Position numbers and translations under genes: made by a program. Below the pieces are notes generated by a model. The model was not told the DNA's origin. It saw nothing but the letters and a program-made list of their open reading frames with translations, and made no database searches. Of a stretch of 14,400 nt of DNA, positions 1-6,455 are shown one piece after another (within the stretch, counting starts at the first letter, position 1; each line of letters opens with the position of its first letter). The stretch comes from Desulfotignum sp. (lineage in GTDB: Bacteria; Desulfobacterota; Desulfobacteria; Desulfobacterales; Desulfobacteraceae), in contig JAIPDY010000235.1 in assembly GCA_021737445.1 (NCBI GenBank), forward strand, positions 1 to 14,400, read 5' to 3'.

Positions 1-105
1 CAGACCGGAAGAAAGTATGCTGATAATTTTAAAGAGACCATGAGAATCATTTTCGATGATTATCTGGGGAAATGGAATTATAGGGCAATACCAGGAAAAA
101 ACTAA
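1..105 (+). CDS. C-terminal end of a probable transposase (partial at window edge)
   Basis: An open frame enters from the left edge and ends at TAA (103-105), giving 34 residues. The peptide contains YADNFKETM, then IIFDDYLGKWNYRAIP. A WNY motif followed by a proline just before the stop resembles the C-termini of some DDE transposases, for example the ISAzo13-like group, which end in a WNYTI-type motif. That resemblance is from memory and the fragment is too short to assign a family. No terminal inverted repeat can be recognised downstream, because the other end of the element lies outside the window. It could equally be the tail of an unrelated protein. Confidence 0.35.
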   Translation, partial: QTGRKYADNFKETMRIIFDDYLGKWNYRAIPGKN

Positions 106-233
106 TTATGTTCAATTTATTTTATATCGATTCCTAAGCTTGTGTGCAGATAAAAACAACCGCCATGGTCATGTCCTGTGATCTGGTTTTATGCTGCTGA
201 TTTTTACCACAAAGAACGCAAAGGTCACAAAGA
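106..233. other. Intergenic stretch between the transposase-like tail and the M20 gene
   Basis: These 128 bases are AT-rich at the left and hold no convincing gene. I see no well-formed -35/-10 pair and no hairpin followed by a T-run. The right end carries the three 9-bp tandem units annotated separately. If the upstream gene is a transposase, the right end of its insertion sequence should lie here. Confidence 0.5.
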
Positions 234-234
234 A
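208..234. repeat. Three tandem degenerate 9-bp units
   Basis: The units CACAAAGAA (208-216), CGCAAAGGT (217-225) and CACAAAGAA (226-234) lie head to tail. The first and third are identical. The last base of the third unit is the A of the M20 start codon. Motifs of the type CACNAAGNNCACNAAG recur in intergenic DNA of many bacteria, in my recollection, often just upstream of genes. Here the middle unit also supplies AAGG about 10 nt before the ATG, so the repeat doubles as a weak ribosome binding site. Confidence 0.5.
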
Positions 235-1374
235 TGGAATTTACTGATATAGAGCGGTTTCTGGATGATTTTGAATATGTTGTAAATACTGATTCCGCTT
301 CCGGAAACAATGACGGCGTCCTGAAAGTCGCCCATTTTTTTCAGGAACGGTTTTTCCGCCTGGGCATGGCCTGCGGCATACAGCTGCCTGGAAACGGTAC
401 GGTCCCCTGCCTCAAGGCCACCCTTGGTGATCCGCCCCATGATATGATGTTCCTGGGCCACATGGATACGGTGTTTCCTGAAGGCGAGGCAGCCCAAAGG
501 CCCTTTGCCCTCCATGGCAACCGGGCCTGGGGCCCTGGTGTCTGCGACATGAAAGGGGGACTCCTGGTGGCGCTGCATGCACTGGAAACCCTGAAAAAAA
601 CCGGGGATCTGGACAAAATATCAGTCTGTGTGCTGTTCAACGGAGATGAAGAGACCGGCTCCACCCAGTCCCGGCCCCTGATACAGGAAACAGCCAAAAC
701 CTGCCGCCGGGTCCTTGTGTTTGAGCCCTGCCGGCCCGATTATCACCTGGTGAACCAGAGAAAAGGCGGGGGATGGTTTCATATCGAGGTCACAGGCAAA
801 AAAGCCCATGCCGGAGCAGACCCCCACCTGGGAATCAATGCCGTGGTGGAGCTGGCCCACCTGGTTCCCCTGATCCAGGATCTCAATGATGAAAATCTGG
901 GCACATCAGCCCAGGTGACGGTGATCAGCGGCGGCGACAAAGTCAATATCATTCCTTCCCTGGCTACCGCTTCCGTGGATCTCAGAATTCTGGATCCAAA
1001 AGAAAAACAGCGGGTGGAGGCATTTTTCGCCGGACTTTCCCGGAACCGGCTGTTTGAGCAATCGGTCATCAGGGTGTCGGGCTGCATTGACCGCCCCCCC
1101 ATGACAGTTACCCCAAAAAGCCTGGCGATCCAGGAGGTGATCATGGCCCAGGCACAAAAAAATGGGCATCACCATGGGGGCCATCACCACGGGGGGATGT
1201 TCCGACGGCAACCTGACCGCTTCTTTGGGCATTCCCACCATTGACGGGCTGGGCCTGGTGGGGGCCAACTCCCACAGGACTGATGAATATGTGGAGCTGG
1301 AAAGTATCCCGGTCATGGTCACCCTGATCAGCCGGGTCTGCCGGCAGCTGGCAGGCAACCAGACCATAAAATAA
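234..1374 (+). pseudogene. M20-family zinc metallopeptidase (CPG2/ArgE-DapE type), interrupted by a +1 frameshift
   Basis: M20 enzymes are cytosolic or exported two-metal hydrolases that cleave C-terminal or N-acyl amide bonds of amino acids and peptides. The first frame runs from ATG 234 to a stop at 1244 (336 aa). It shows GHMDTV (H76, D78), the bridging aspartate region WGPGVCDMKGG (D105), the catalytic pair GDEET (E139/E140) and FEP (E164). The dimerisation domain follows from about residue 175. After A7 (1156-1162) this frame turns into a nonsense His-rich tail. The true C-terminus continues in the +1 frame from about 1162 to the TAA at 1374: GGCSDGNLTASLGIPTIDG, then GANSHRTDEY with the last metal-binding histidine. 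Removing one A restores a 379-aa protein, normal for the family. ATG 234 is the first start after an in-frame TGA at 198-200 and has only a weak AAGG upstream. It may be a genuine pseudogene, a sequencing error in the homopolymer, or rescued by slippage. Exact substrate unknown. Confidence 0.85.
1156..1162 (+). other. A7 homopolymer at the M20 frameshift point
   Basis: Seven consecutive A's sit where the reading frame of the metallopeptidase switches. With six A's the codons read GCA CAA AAA ATG GGC and lead straight into the conserved C-terminal frame. With seven they lead to a His/Gly-rich tail and a stop at 1244. Runs of this kind are hotspots for replication slippage, transcriptional slippage and sequencing indels. 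Confidence 0.8.
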
Positions 1375-1388
1375 CAAAAAACGACTGG

Positions 1389-1721
1389 TTACAGATACTG
1401 GATGCTATCCACCACAAAAGGGGTGCTCTGGATCGCCACGCTCTTTTTTTTCACCCAGATGCGGGCCATACCCACGGAGTCCCCTTCAATATTGGTCATG
1501 CTGGCCAGTTCCTCGGCAAACCCAACATCTTTGACCTTAAATTCATAGTAAAAGGTGTTGGCCGTGAACGGGTCCACGATCAAAATGATCTTTTCCGGAT
1601 CCCAGGGATGTTTTCTGGGGGAGCCGGAAAACGGTACATGGTCTTTTTTATCCATGTCCCTGGACTTCTTGTAGGCCTGAATCTCAAATTTCTCAATGGT
1701 GTTCAGTGTCGTCAGATTCAT
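1389..1721 (-). CDS. Small conserved-looking protein of unknown function (110 aa)
   Basis: The frame could extend upstream to about 1772, but ATG 1721 is preceded by AGGAGA with 6 nt spacing, which fixes this start. The protein begins MNLTTLNTIEKFEIQAYKK and carries the stretches SGSPRKHPWDPEKIILIVDP, YYEFKVKDVGFAEEL and MARIWVKKKSVAIQSTPF. These alternate hydrophobic and charged residues, as in a small soluble alpha/beta domain. There is no signal peptide or membrane segment. I vaguely recall relatives labelled as inorganic pyrophosphatase in automated annotation, but the acidic signature of family I pyrophosphatases is not visible, so I do not assign that function. The gene ends 14 nt from the convergent M20 stop. 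It lies 96 nt downstream of the radical SAM gene and probably has its own promoter. Confidence 0.75.
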   Translation of the reverse strand: MNLTTLNTIEKFEIQAYKKSRDMDKKDHVPFSGSPRKHPWDPEKIILIVDPFTANTFYYEFKVKDVGFAEELASMTNIEGDSVGMARIWVKKKSVAIQSTPFVVDSIQYL

Positions 1722-1727
1722 GAATCT

Positions 1728-1733
1728 TCTCCT
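1728..1733 (-). promoter_or_regulatory. Shine-Dalgarno site that fixes the start of the 110-aa gene
   Basis: On the minus strand AGGAGA is followed by AGATTC and then ATG (1721-1719). The spacing of 6 nt is close to ideal. None of the upstream in-frame codons has a comparable site. Confidence 0.75.
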
Positions 1734-1771
1734 GTACAAACAATTCAAGAATATCCCTTCAGGGTCCGTCA

Positions 1772-1777
1772 ATTATA
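1772..1777 (-). promoter_or_regulatory. Possible -10 box (TATAAT) for the 110-aa gene
   Basis: A perfect TATAAT lies on the minus strand 50 nt before the ATG at 1721 and would give a leader of roughly 40 nt. The -35 position about 17 bp upstream is poor (around TTCGTT), and the base pattern before the -10 is not an extended -10. The promoter is therefore plausible but unproven. Confidence 0.35.
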
Positions 1778-1797
1778 CCGGGTTCCATGAGAAAAAC

Positions 1798-1811
1798 GAA
1801 GAAATTTCTTC
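1798..1811. terminator. 14-bp palindrome followed by T-rich DNA, possible weak terminator of the large operon
   Basis: GAAGAAATTTCTTC is a perfect palindrome that starts 6 nt past the TGA of the radical SAM gene. On the minus strand it is followed by GTTTTTCTC. The stem is short and AT-rich and has no proper loop, so as an intrinsic terminator it would be weak. It could also be a binding site. Confidence 0.25.
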
Positions 1812-1817
1812 AAAATT

Positions 1818-2408
1818 TCAGATTGTATGGCTGACGTTGTGATCCGCGTTTTTATCTGGAATTCCCATCACCAAATAGTTTCCGTTACTGTCGATCTTAA
1901 TATCCAGATCCCTGATTTTACTCTTTTTAACCCAGCGCCAGTTATCATAACGTTCAGATAAAAACCAGATGTTCTGATTTTCTGAACCCCTCCATTTCTG
2001 GGAAAAGTCCAGTTCTCTGATGTATGGACCATCAATAAGTATATCAACATTGCTTAACAGCCGATTAACATCTTTTTCTTTTTTTTCAAGAAGCTCTTTT
2101 TTGTAATAGCCTGTATACAACATTATTCCAAGATCATACTTTTCTTTTATCAGAGAAAAAAACATCATCAGGGATGTCAATTGAAGCATGGGCTCGCCAC
2201 CCATGACAGTAATGCCCTCAATACCCCGAACGTTACCGATTAATTCAGCCAAGATTTTTATATCAATCCATTCTTTATCTTCCAGGCTTTGCATATCCGG
2301 CGTAATACAGCCCGGGCATTTTTGACGGCAACCCTGGAGCCATAACATGGCCCTGCTGCCTGGGCCAAGACAGGTTGAAAGTGGGTAAAAACCGGCAATA
2401 TTAAGCAT
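1818..2408 (-). CDS. NrdG-like radical SAM / 4Fe-4S activating enzyme (196 aa)
   Basis: Radical SAM enzymes use a [4Fe-4S] cluster and S-adenosylmethionine to make a 5'-deoxyadenosyl radical. The protein has LGPGSRAMLWLQGC followed by the CX3CX2C cluster motif (C27, C31, C34). The SAM-binding GGEP motif is at 70-73, and DGPY (126-129) and GSENQ (141-145) are both typical of the class III ribonucleotide reductase activase group. The length also fits that group. No anaerobic ribonucleotide reductase (NrdD) gene and no glycyl radical motif are visible nearby, so the target is probably something else in this operon. ATG 2408 (after AAAGAGATGG) matches the usual family N-terminus. ATG 2435 and a TTG near 2516 are alternatives; the TTG would overlap the preceding gene by 59 nt. 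It is the last gene of the operon, with a 49-nt gap from the 454-aa gene. Confidence 0.88.
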   Translation of the reverse strand: MLNIAGFYPLSTCLGPGSRAMLWLQGCRQKCPGCITPDMQSLEDKEWIDIKILAELIGNVRGIEGITVMGGEPMLQLTSLMMFFSLIKEKYDLGIMLYTGYYKKELLEKKEKDVNRLLSNVDILIDGPYIRELDFSQKWRGSENQNIWFLSERYDNWRWVKKSKIRDLDIKIDSNGNYLVMGIPDKNADHNVSHTI

Positions 2409-2457
2409 TCCATCTCTTTGGTAGCAGTCAAACATATTTTTTCTCAGAATATTTCGG

Positions 2458-3822
2458 CTATTGTAAAAAGGCGGTTTCTTCAAAATAATACAGGGAAATG
2501 GCGGTCTGCTGTCCAACCATTAAAAATGGCTGTGACCTATGTGGCGTTGTACCGCCTGGCAATTCAAAATATCCCATGACCAAATCCAGTATATCGCCCT
2601 TTGCAGCCATCTCGATCTCATTGTCCATGAACAAAGTTGATATTTCCCGCAGTATACTTCCCTGAAAATTCTCCAACATGAACAAAAGCCCCTTGCCTTC
2701 CATTGAAAGAAAGAAAACATCCAACTCTCTGCAAAACACTAAGGATTTGGGTTGATTCTCACACGTGAACCATAACCAGGCCGCTTTTTCTAAATCCAAA
2801 ATACTGCTGATGGTCGCAATACCAGCCTTTCTGGTTTCATGGTTCCAAATCAGAATAGTATAGCACCCATCCTCATTCTTAATCATGGCATACAGTTTTC
2901 CAGGCAGAGTTTCAGCATATCGGGAGGAATGTTGGCTGCTGATAAGCGTTTTCAATAGAATGTTTCTGTATTGCAGAGATTTTTCGCCTCGTGATCCGGA
3001 AATAATTTTAAAGGGTAGAATTCTATTTCCTGTATCTCTGTATATTAAGTCAGGGTGCCTGGAATCCTGCTTTTCCCCTTGAAACGGTTTTTCATGATGA
3101 AATGTTTTGAGTTCAACTTCCTGGTCATTCTTTTCATGAACCACATAAAGATACTCTCCCTGCTCAGTCATGTCCACAATCCTTCCGAAGACATAATGTT
3201 CATCGACACCACAGATATCTTTGTTCAGAAATAGGTTTCCCTCAATTGAATTGTGATCCATTGTTATCAGATTTTTCTCATGGTCATATGCCAAATCAGC
3301 ATAAATCAAACTGATTTCATTTTCATCAGCATATTTGATGCACAACGTGTTCTCATTATAACGGTTTAGAGGCATCAATACCATTGCGGATGAATGGAAT
3401 GCAGGCAAATTTGATTCAATCCCTTTAACTGTTGCGGTCTTTTGAATGGTTTCCAGTATGCAGGGTGGTTTGTTTGTCAGAAAAGCACGAATACGATCTT
3501 TTGTTACATTTTCGTGAACGCCATCAATTAACCCGGCGACATCCTGATAACAACCATTAACCGCCAGAAGATGAAAATATGTATTTCTCGACTCCGCAAT
3601 TTCAAACTCTTGCCGGGTAAGCACATCATCTCCAGACAAATACGTGTTTGAAGTGTTGGAGAAAAAAGACATCCGGTCTGGTAACCAATGTGAATTCAAA
3701 TCCGGTACAATACATCTGAAAAAAGAGGCAATGGATACATCTCGCCAATATACCGCCGGTATCAAAGGGCTTAGACACTCATTATCCGTGTCCAGTATCA
3801 TCAACTTAATAAAATTTTTCAT
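2458..3822 (-). CDS. Unknown 454-aa protein of the tubulin/vWA operon
   Basis: I do not recognise the family. ATG 3822 overlaps the stop of the 878-aa gene as ATGA, so translation is probably coupled. A weak CAGG lies 4 nt upstream. The protein is soluble, with no signal peptide or clear membrane helix. It is rich in short hydrophobic strands separated by charged turns, such as KYADENEISLIYADLAYD, HYVFGRIVDM and GEYLYVVHEK, and later GCYTILIWNHET and KSLVFCRELDVFFLSMEGKG. This suggests a mostly beta fold, possibly propeller-like; I could not verify it. Several cysteines are scattered without a metal motif. It sits immediately before the radical SAM gene and is a reasonable candidate substrate or partner of that enzyme, which is inference from position only. 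It is AT-rich by eye compared with the vWA gene. Confidence 0.75.
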   Translation of the reverse strand: MKNFIKLMILDTDNECLSPLIPAVYWRDVSIASFFRCIVPDLNSHWLPDRMSFFSNTSNTYLSGDDVLTRQEFEIAESRNTYFHLLAVNGCYQDVAGLIDGVHENVTKDRIRAFLTNKPPCILETIQKTATVKGIESNLPAFHSSAMVLMPLNRYNENTLCIKYADENEISLIYADLAYDHEKNLITMDHNSIEGNLFLNKDICGVDEHYVFGRIVDMTEQGEYLYVVHEKNDQEVELKTFHHEKPFQGEKQDSRHPDLIYRDTGNRILPFKIISGSRGEKSLQYRNILLKTLISSQHSSRYAETLPGKLYAMIKNEDGCYTILIWNHETRKAGIATISSILDLEKAAWLWFTCENQPKSLVFCRELDVFFLSMEGKGLLFMLENFQGSILREISTLFMDNEIEMAAKGDILDLVMGYFELPGGTTPHRSQPFLMVGQQTAISLYYFEETAFLQ

Positions 3823-6455
3823 AACGCCTGCTCAGTCAATCCAGATTCATCTTTTAATACCTTTAACGAATTGAAGGCATGTATCAGGGCACGATACATG
3901 CCTCTTTCTTCTTGCAAAGCGTTGATCAGATATTGGGGGGCAAAAAATCTTGGTTTACATGTTTTACTGTTTTCCGGTTTGAAAAAATCCATCAACACTG
4001 GATCAAGCGTGTCTTCAAGGAAGAAAGAAGAGGGTTTGTTGACAAATTTCCCCAAAAAAGGGTGAGCCAGATTCTGATTACAAACACATATCTGATCAAT
4101 CACTTTGAACAGATCTTTCACAGAAGATTGAAAAGAAAACCCGGCGGGAAGAAACTGATCTACCTGTGTTCTGAGATCGGAAAACTCGTTTCTTTGAAAG
4201 AACTCTCTGGTTGTAATCCATTTCAGGCAGGCAGTAATCTGATGATATGCATAAGTATGCAACCGCATACTGAATTCCTGCCGGGATAAAGATTCATGAT
4301 GTTGAAAGAAAAAAGAGCGTTTTTCACGGAGAATACAGGAAAAGGCTTGTTTGCACAACCCGATCCGATCCCCGGCATCTTTCAAAACAAACCCTTCCCC
4401 GACTGCCCAATCCATCAGGGCCGATGGATTGTTTTCAATATGCCGGGGAATGCTTGACAAAGAGACAACATCATTTCGAAAAGGATTATCTGCGTGTTTA
4501 ATCGCTATTTTTTTCCATAAAATCCATTCCTTTTCTTCTTGAATCTGTTTAATCGATTCACACTTGCAAAAAACACAGATACCTTGAGGAAGAGATAGAG
4601 GCGCTTTATCGAACTGAAATCCGGCACTTTGACTCATGGTTTGAATCATGTTTCGGGCCACGTACCACGCCTCATGAGAGTTGTAATATCCAGGTACCCA
4701 GAATTTGAGGTCATCCTCGCTTTCAAAAGGCAGTGATTTGTCAAATGATGAATGAAGTAGAGAAAACAAATTCGATTCCCATTCATCCACAAACCGAGAA
4801 ATCTTTTTCTTATTTTCTTCAATCAATTCATTCTGGTCAGGCAGGCAGTTTTCTACAAAAAACAACGGCTCATTTTTTTCTTGTTCTTTTATCAATTCCT
4901 GGTGGTGAGGAATTAGATTCAATTCCTGGATAATATGCAGATGCTGAGTTTCCAGTGCCCGGGATCTGTTTTGAATGGCTGTCACAGTGGACTTCATATT
5001 CTTGAATTGTTCCCGGCCGTTGATCAGTGAAAGATAAATATATTGATAAAGATTCAACATCCTGATCCCCTGAACCATCAAGCCACATAAAAGGGGAAAC
5101 ATCCCGGTTCTTCTGAATGCAAAGGACGGAAACCACAAGGGCAGAAAAAAACAGATTCTTCTTGTTCCCCATGATGCATTGATTATTGAAGACAGATATC
5201 CTCTGAAAAAAAAACTGACAAATTGTTCATAGGCCATTCTAAATCGGTCAGGGTCCCTGAACAGAATATCAGGATCCCTGGTCAAATGATTGTGTTCATT
5301 GTCAATCAGAGCGGTAATATGCTGATGAAGCTGCTCAAGATCCGCCGTCAACTGACGTTTGACTTGCCTGCGATTTAACTGTGGCGGCCCTCCTGGCTGA
5401 TTACTTGCCTGCCCTCTTCGGATAGGCCTTAATTGTCCCATATGCAGCCCTGTGGACTGAAAAAGCTGAACAATCTGGTGCAGCAATGTGTTCTCCGGTA
5501 AAGAAACCGGATCGATTTCCAGTCCAGGCAGAATCATACAGAAAAGATCCCCAGGCAATTCTTTTTTCGGGCATGGAAATTCAGGGACAAACGTCTGATC
5601 TGCCGGGAAAGAAAAAAATCGGGGCATTTCCTGCAAAGTGTTTTCCATTTGAGCTGAGACCGCTTCAAACGGGGATACCGGACTTGAAAAAAACGACTCT
5701 TGTCTGCCTGGTTCTCTCTGCTGACTCGAGATGTCAAATATTGCTGCCAACGGGTTATCATCCCAGGCTGATTTAAAATTACCAAACTGTGCGGCAAAAT
5801 CCATTTCAGACTGAATATCCACTCCAGACGGCAGTAAGGCGGCAACATCCCTGGACGTCCCTGACAATGCAGTGTAAAATGGCTCTCCCAGAAAATTTGC
5901 GCCAAGTGGCAGCAATTCCCTGACTGCATCCCCCTGATCACTTGAAAACCATTGCCTCACCCGATCAAGCTTTTCAAGCGCCGTGTCTTTGAATAGCCGA
6001 TTTTTCATACCTTCCAGAGAATTATCATAGAAAACAGCCTGGAAATGAATCAATTCTCCTGATTTTGATCTCAAGTCCTTTTGTGCGATATATTTGACAA
6101 ACGCATAAACCTGTTTTGAGGCTCTGGCATCCTCAAAAGAATAAACAAGATAGTATAATGGTGCGGCGATCCTTTTGCTGAAATTGACCAGATCACACAA
6201 AAGTTGGTAATTTTCCGGCCATGAAATTATGTCAACCGGCTTTCTGGGAACAAGAACACCTATCACATCGATCTTTTCCGAATGTAACAGATCCATTCGT
6301 TTCTGCCAGATCTTTGCCATTCTTTCTTCACAGGCGATATCCACCCAGAGAACATGCTTGACAGGAGAGGCCCGTTGACATTTTTCTTCAGACGACACCC
6401 TGTCGACTTCCCTTTGTAAAACCGAGTTTAAAGGGCAAATGAAATGGTTCTGCAT
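3819..6455 (-). CDS. Unknown 878-aa protein with a central hydrophobic patch, partner of the tubulin-like protein
   Basis: I do not recognise the family. ATG 6455 overlaps the stop of the tubulin-like gene in the form TGATG, and AAGGA lies 9 nt upstream (6465-6469). The N-terminal 35-150 region alternates strands and helices (HVLWVDIACEE, IDVIGVLVPRK, APLYYLVYSFED, ELIHFQAVFYD) and looks like a Rossmann-type alpha/beta domain without a visible P-loop or tubulin glycine box. Residues about 240-365 are Pro/Ser/Gln-rich and probably flexible. Residues about 412-475 are strongly hydrophobic (FFFRGYLSS, ICFFLPLWFPSFAF, MFPLLCGLMVQGIR), suggesting a membrane hairpin or membrane-associating patch. 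A predicted coiled coil follows at about 480-560. A CxxCxC cluster (627-632) may bind metal. Together with its position this suggests an adaptor between membrane and tubulin-like protein; that is inference. Confidence 0.78.
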   Translation of the reverse strand: MQNHFICPLNSVLQREVDRVSSEEKCQRASPVKHVLWVDIACEERMAKIWQKRMDLLHSEKIDVIGVLVPRKPVDIISWPENYQLLCDLVNFSKRIAAPLYYLVYSFEDARASKQVYAFVKYIAQKDLRSKSGELIHFQAVFYDNSLEGMKNRLFKDTALEKLDRVRQWFSSDQGDAVRELLPLGANFLGEPFYTALSGTSRDVAALLPSGVDIQSEMDFAAQFGNFKSAWDDNPLAAIFDISSQQREPGRQESFFSSPVSPFEAVSAQMENTLQEMPRFFSFPADQTFVPEFPCPKKELPGDLFCMILPGLEIDPVSLPENTLLHQIVQLFQSTGLHMGQLRPIRRGQASNQPGGPPQLNRRQVKRQLTADLEQLHQHITALIDNEHNHLTRDPDILFRDPDRFRMAYEQFVSFFFRGYLSSIINASWGTRRICFFLPLWFPSFAFRRTGMFPLLCGLMVQGIRMLNLYQYIYLSLINGREQFKNMKSTVTAIQNRSRALETQHLHIIQELNLIPHHQELIKEQEKNEPLFFVENCLPDQNELIEENKKKISRFVDEWESNLFSLLHSSFDKSLPFESEDDLKFWVPGYYNSHEAWYVARNMIQTMSQSAGFQFDKAPLSLPQGICVFCKCESIKQIQEEKEWILWKKIAIKHADNPFRNDVVSLSSIPRHIENNPSALMDWAVGEGFVLKDAGDRIGLCKQAFSCILREKRSFFFQHHESLSRQEFSMRLHTYAYHQITACLKWITTREFFQRNEFSDLRTQVDQFLPAGFSFQSSVKDLFKVIDQICVCNQNLAHPFLGKFVNKPSSFFLEDTLDPVLMDFFKPENSKTCKPRFFAPQYLINALQEERGMYRALIHAFNSLKVLKDESGLTEQAL

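Noticed and set aside
1161..1244. His/Gly-rich tail (GHHHGGHHHGG) at the end of the first M20 frame, looking like a metal-binding extension.
   Set aside because: The same bases in the +1 frame encode the conserved M20 C-terminus, so the His-rich stretch is an out-of-frame reading after the frameshift.
341..1367. Minus-strand open frames of 118-153 codons opposite the M20 gene.
   Set aside because: The plus strand has clear M20 motifs throughout, and the antisense frames show low-complexity, unrecognisable protein.
1357..1390. AACCAG and CTGGTT as arms of a bidirectional terminator between the convergent genes.
   Set aside because: The arms are 6 bp and separated by 22 bases, with no adjacent T-run. 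This is too weak for a terminator.
2409..2516. Extended N-terminus of the radical SAM protein from TTG 2516.
   Set aside because: It would overlap the preceding gene by 59 nt and add residues before the usual family start. ATG 2408 or 2435 is more likely.
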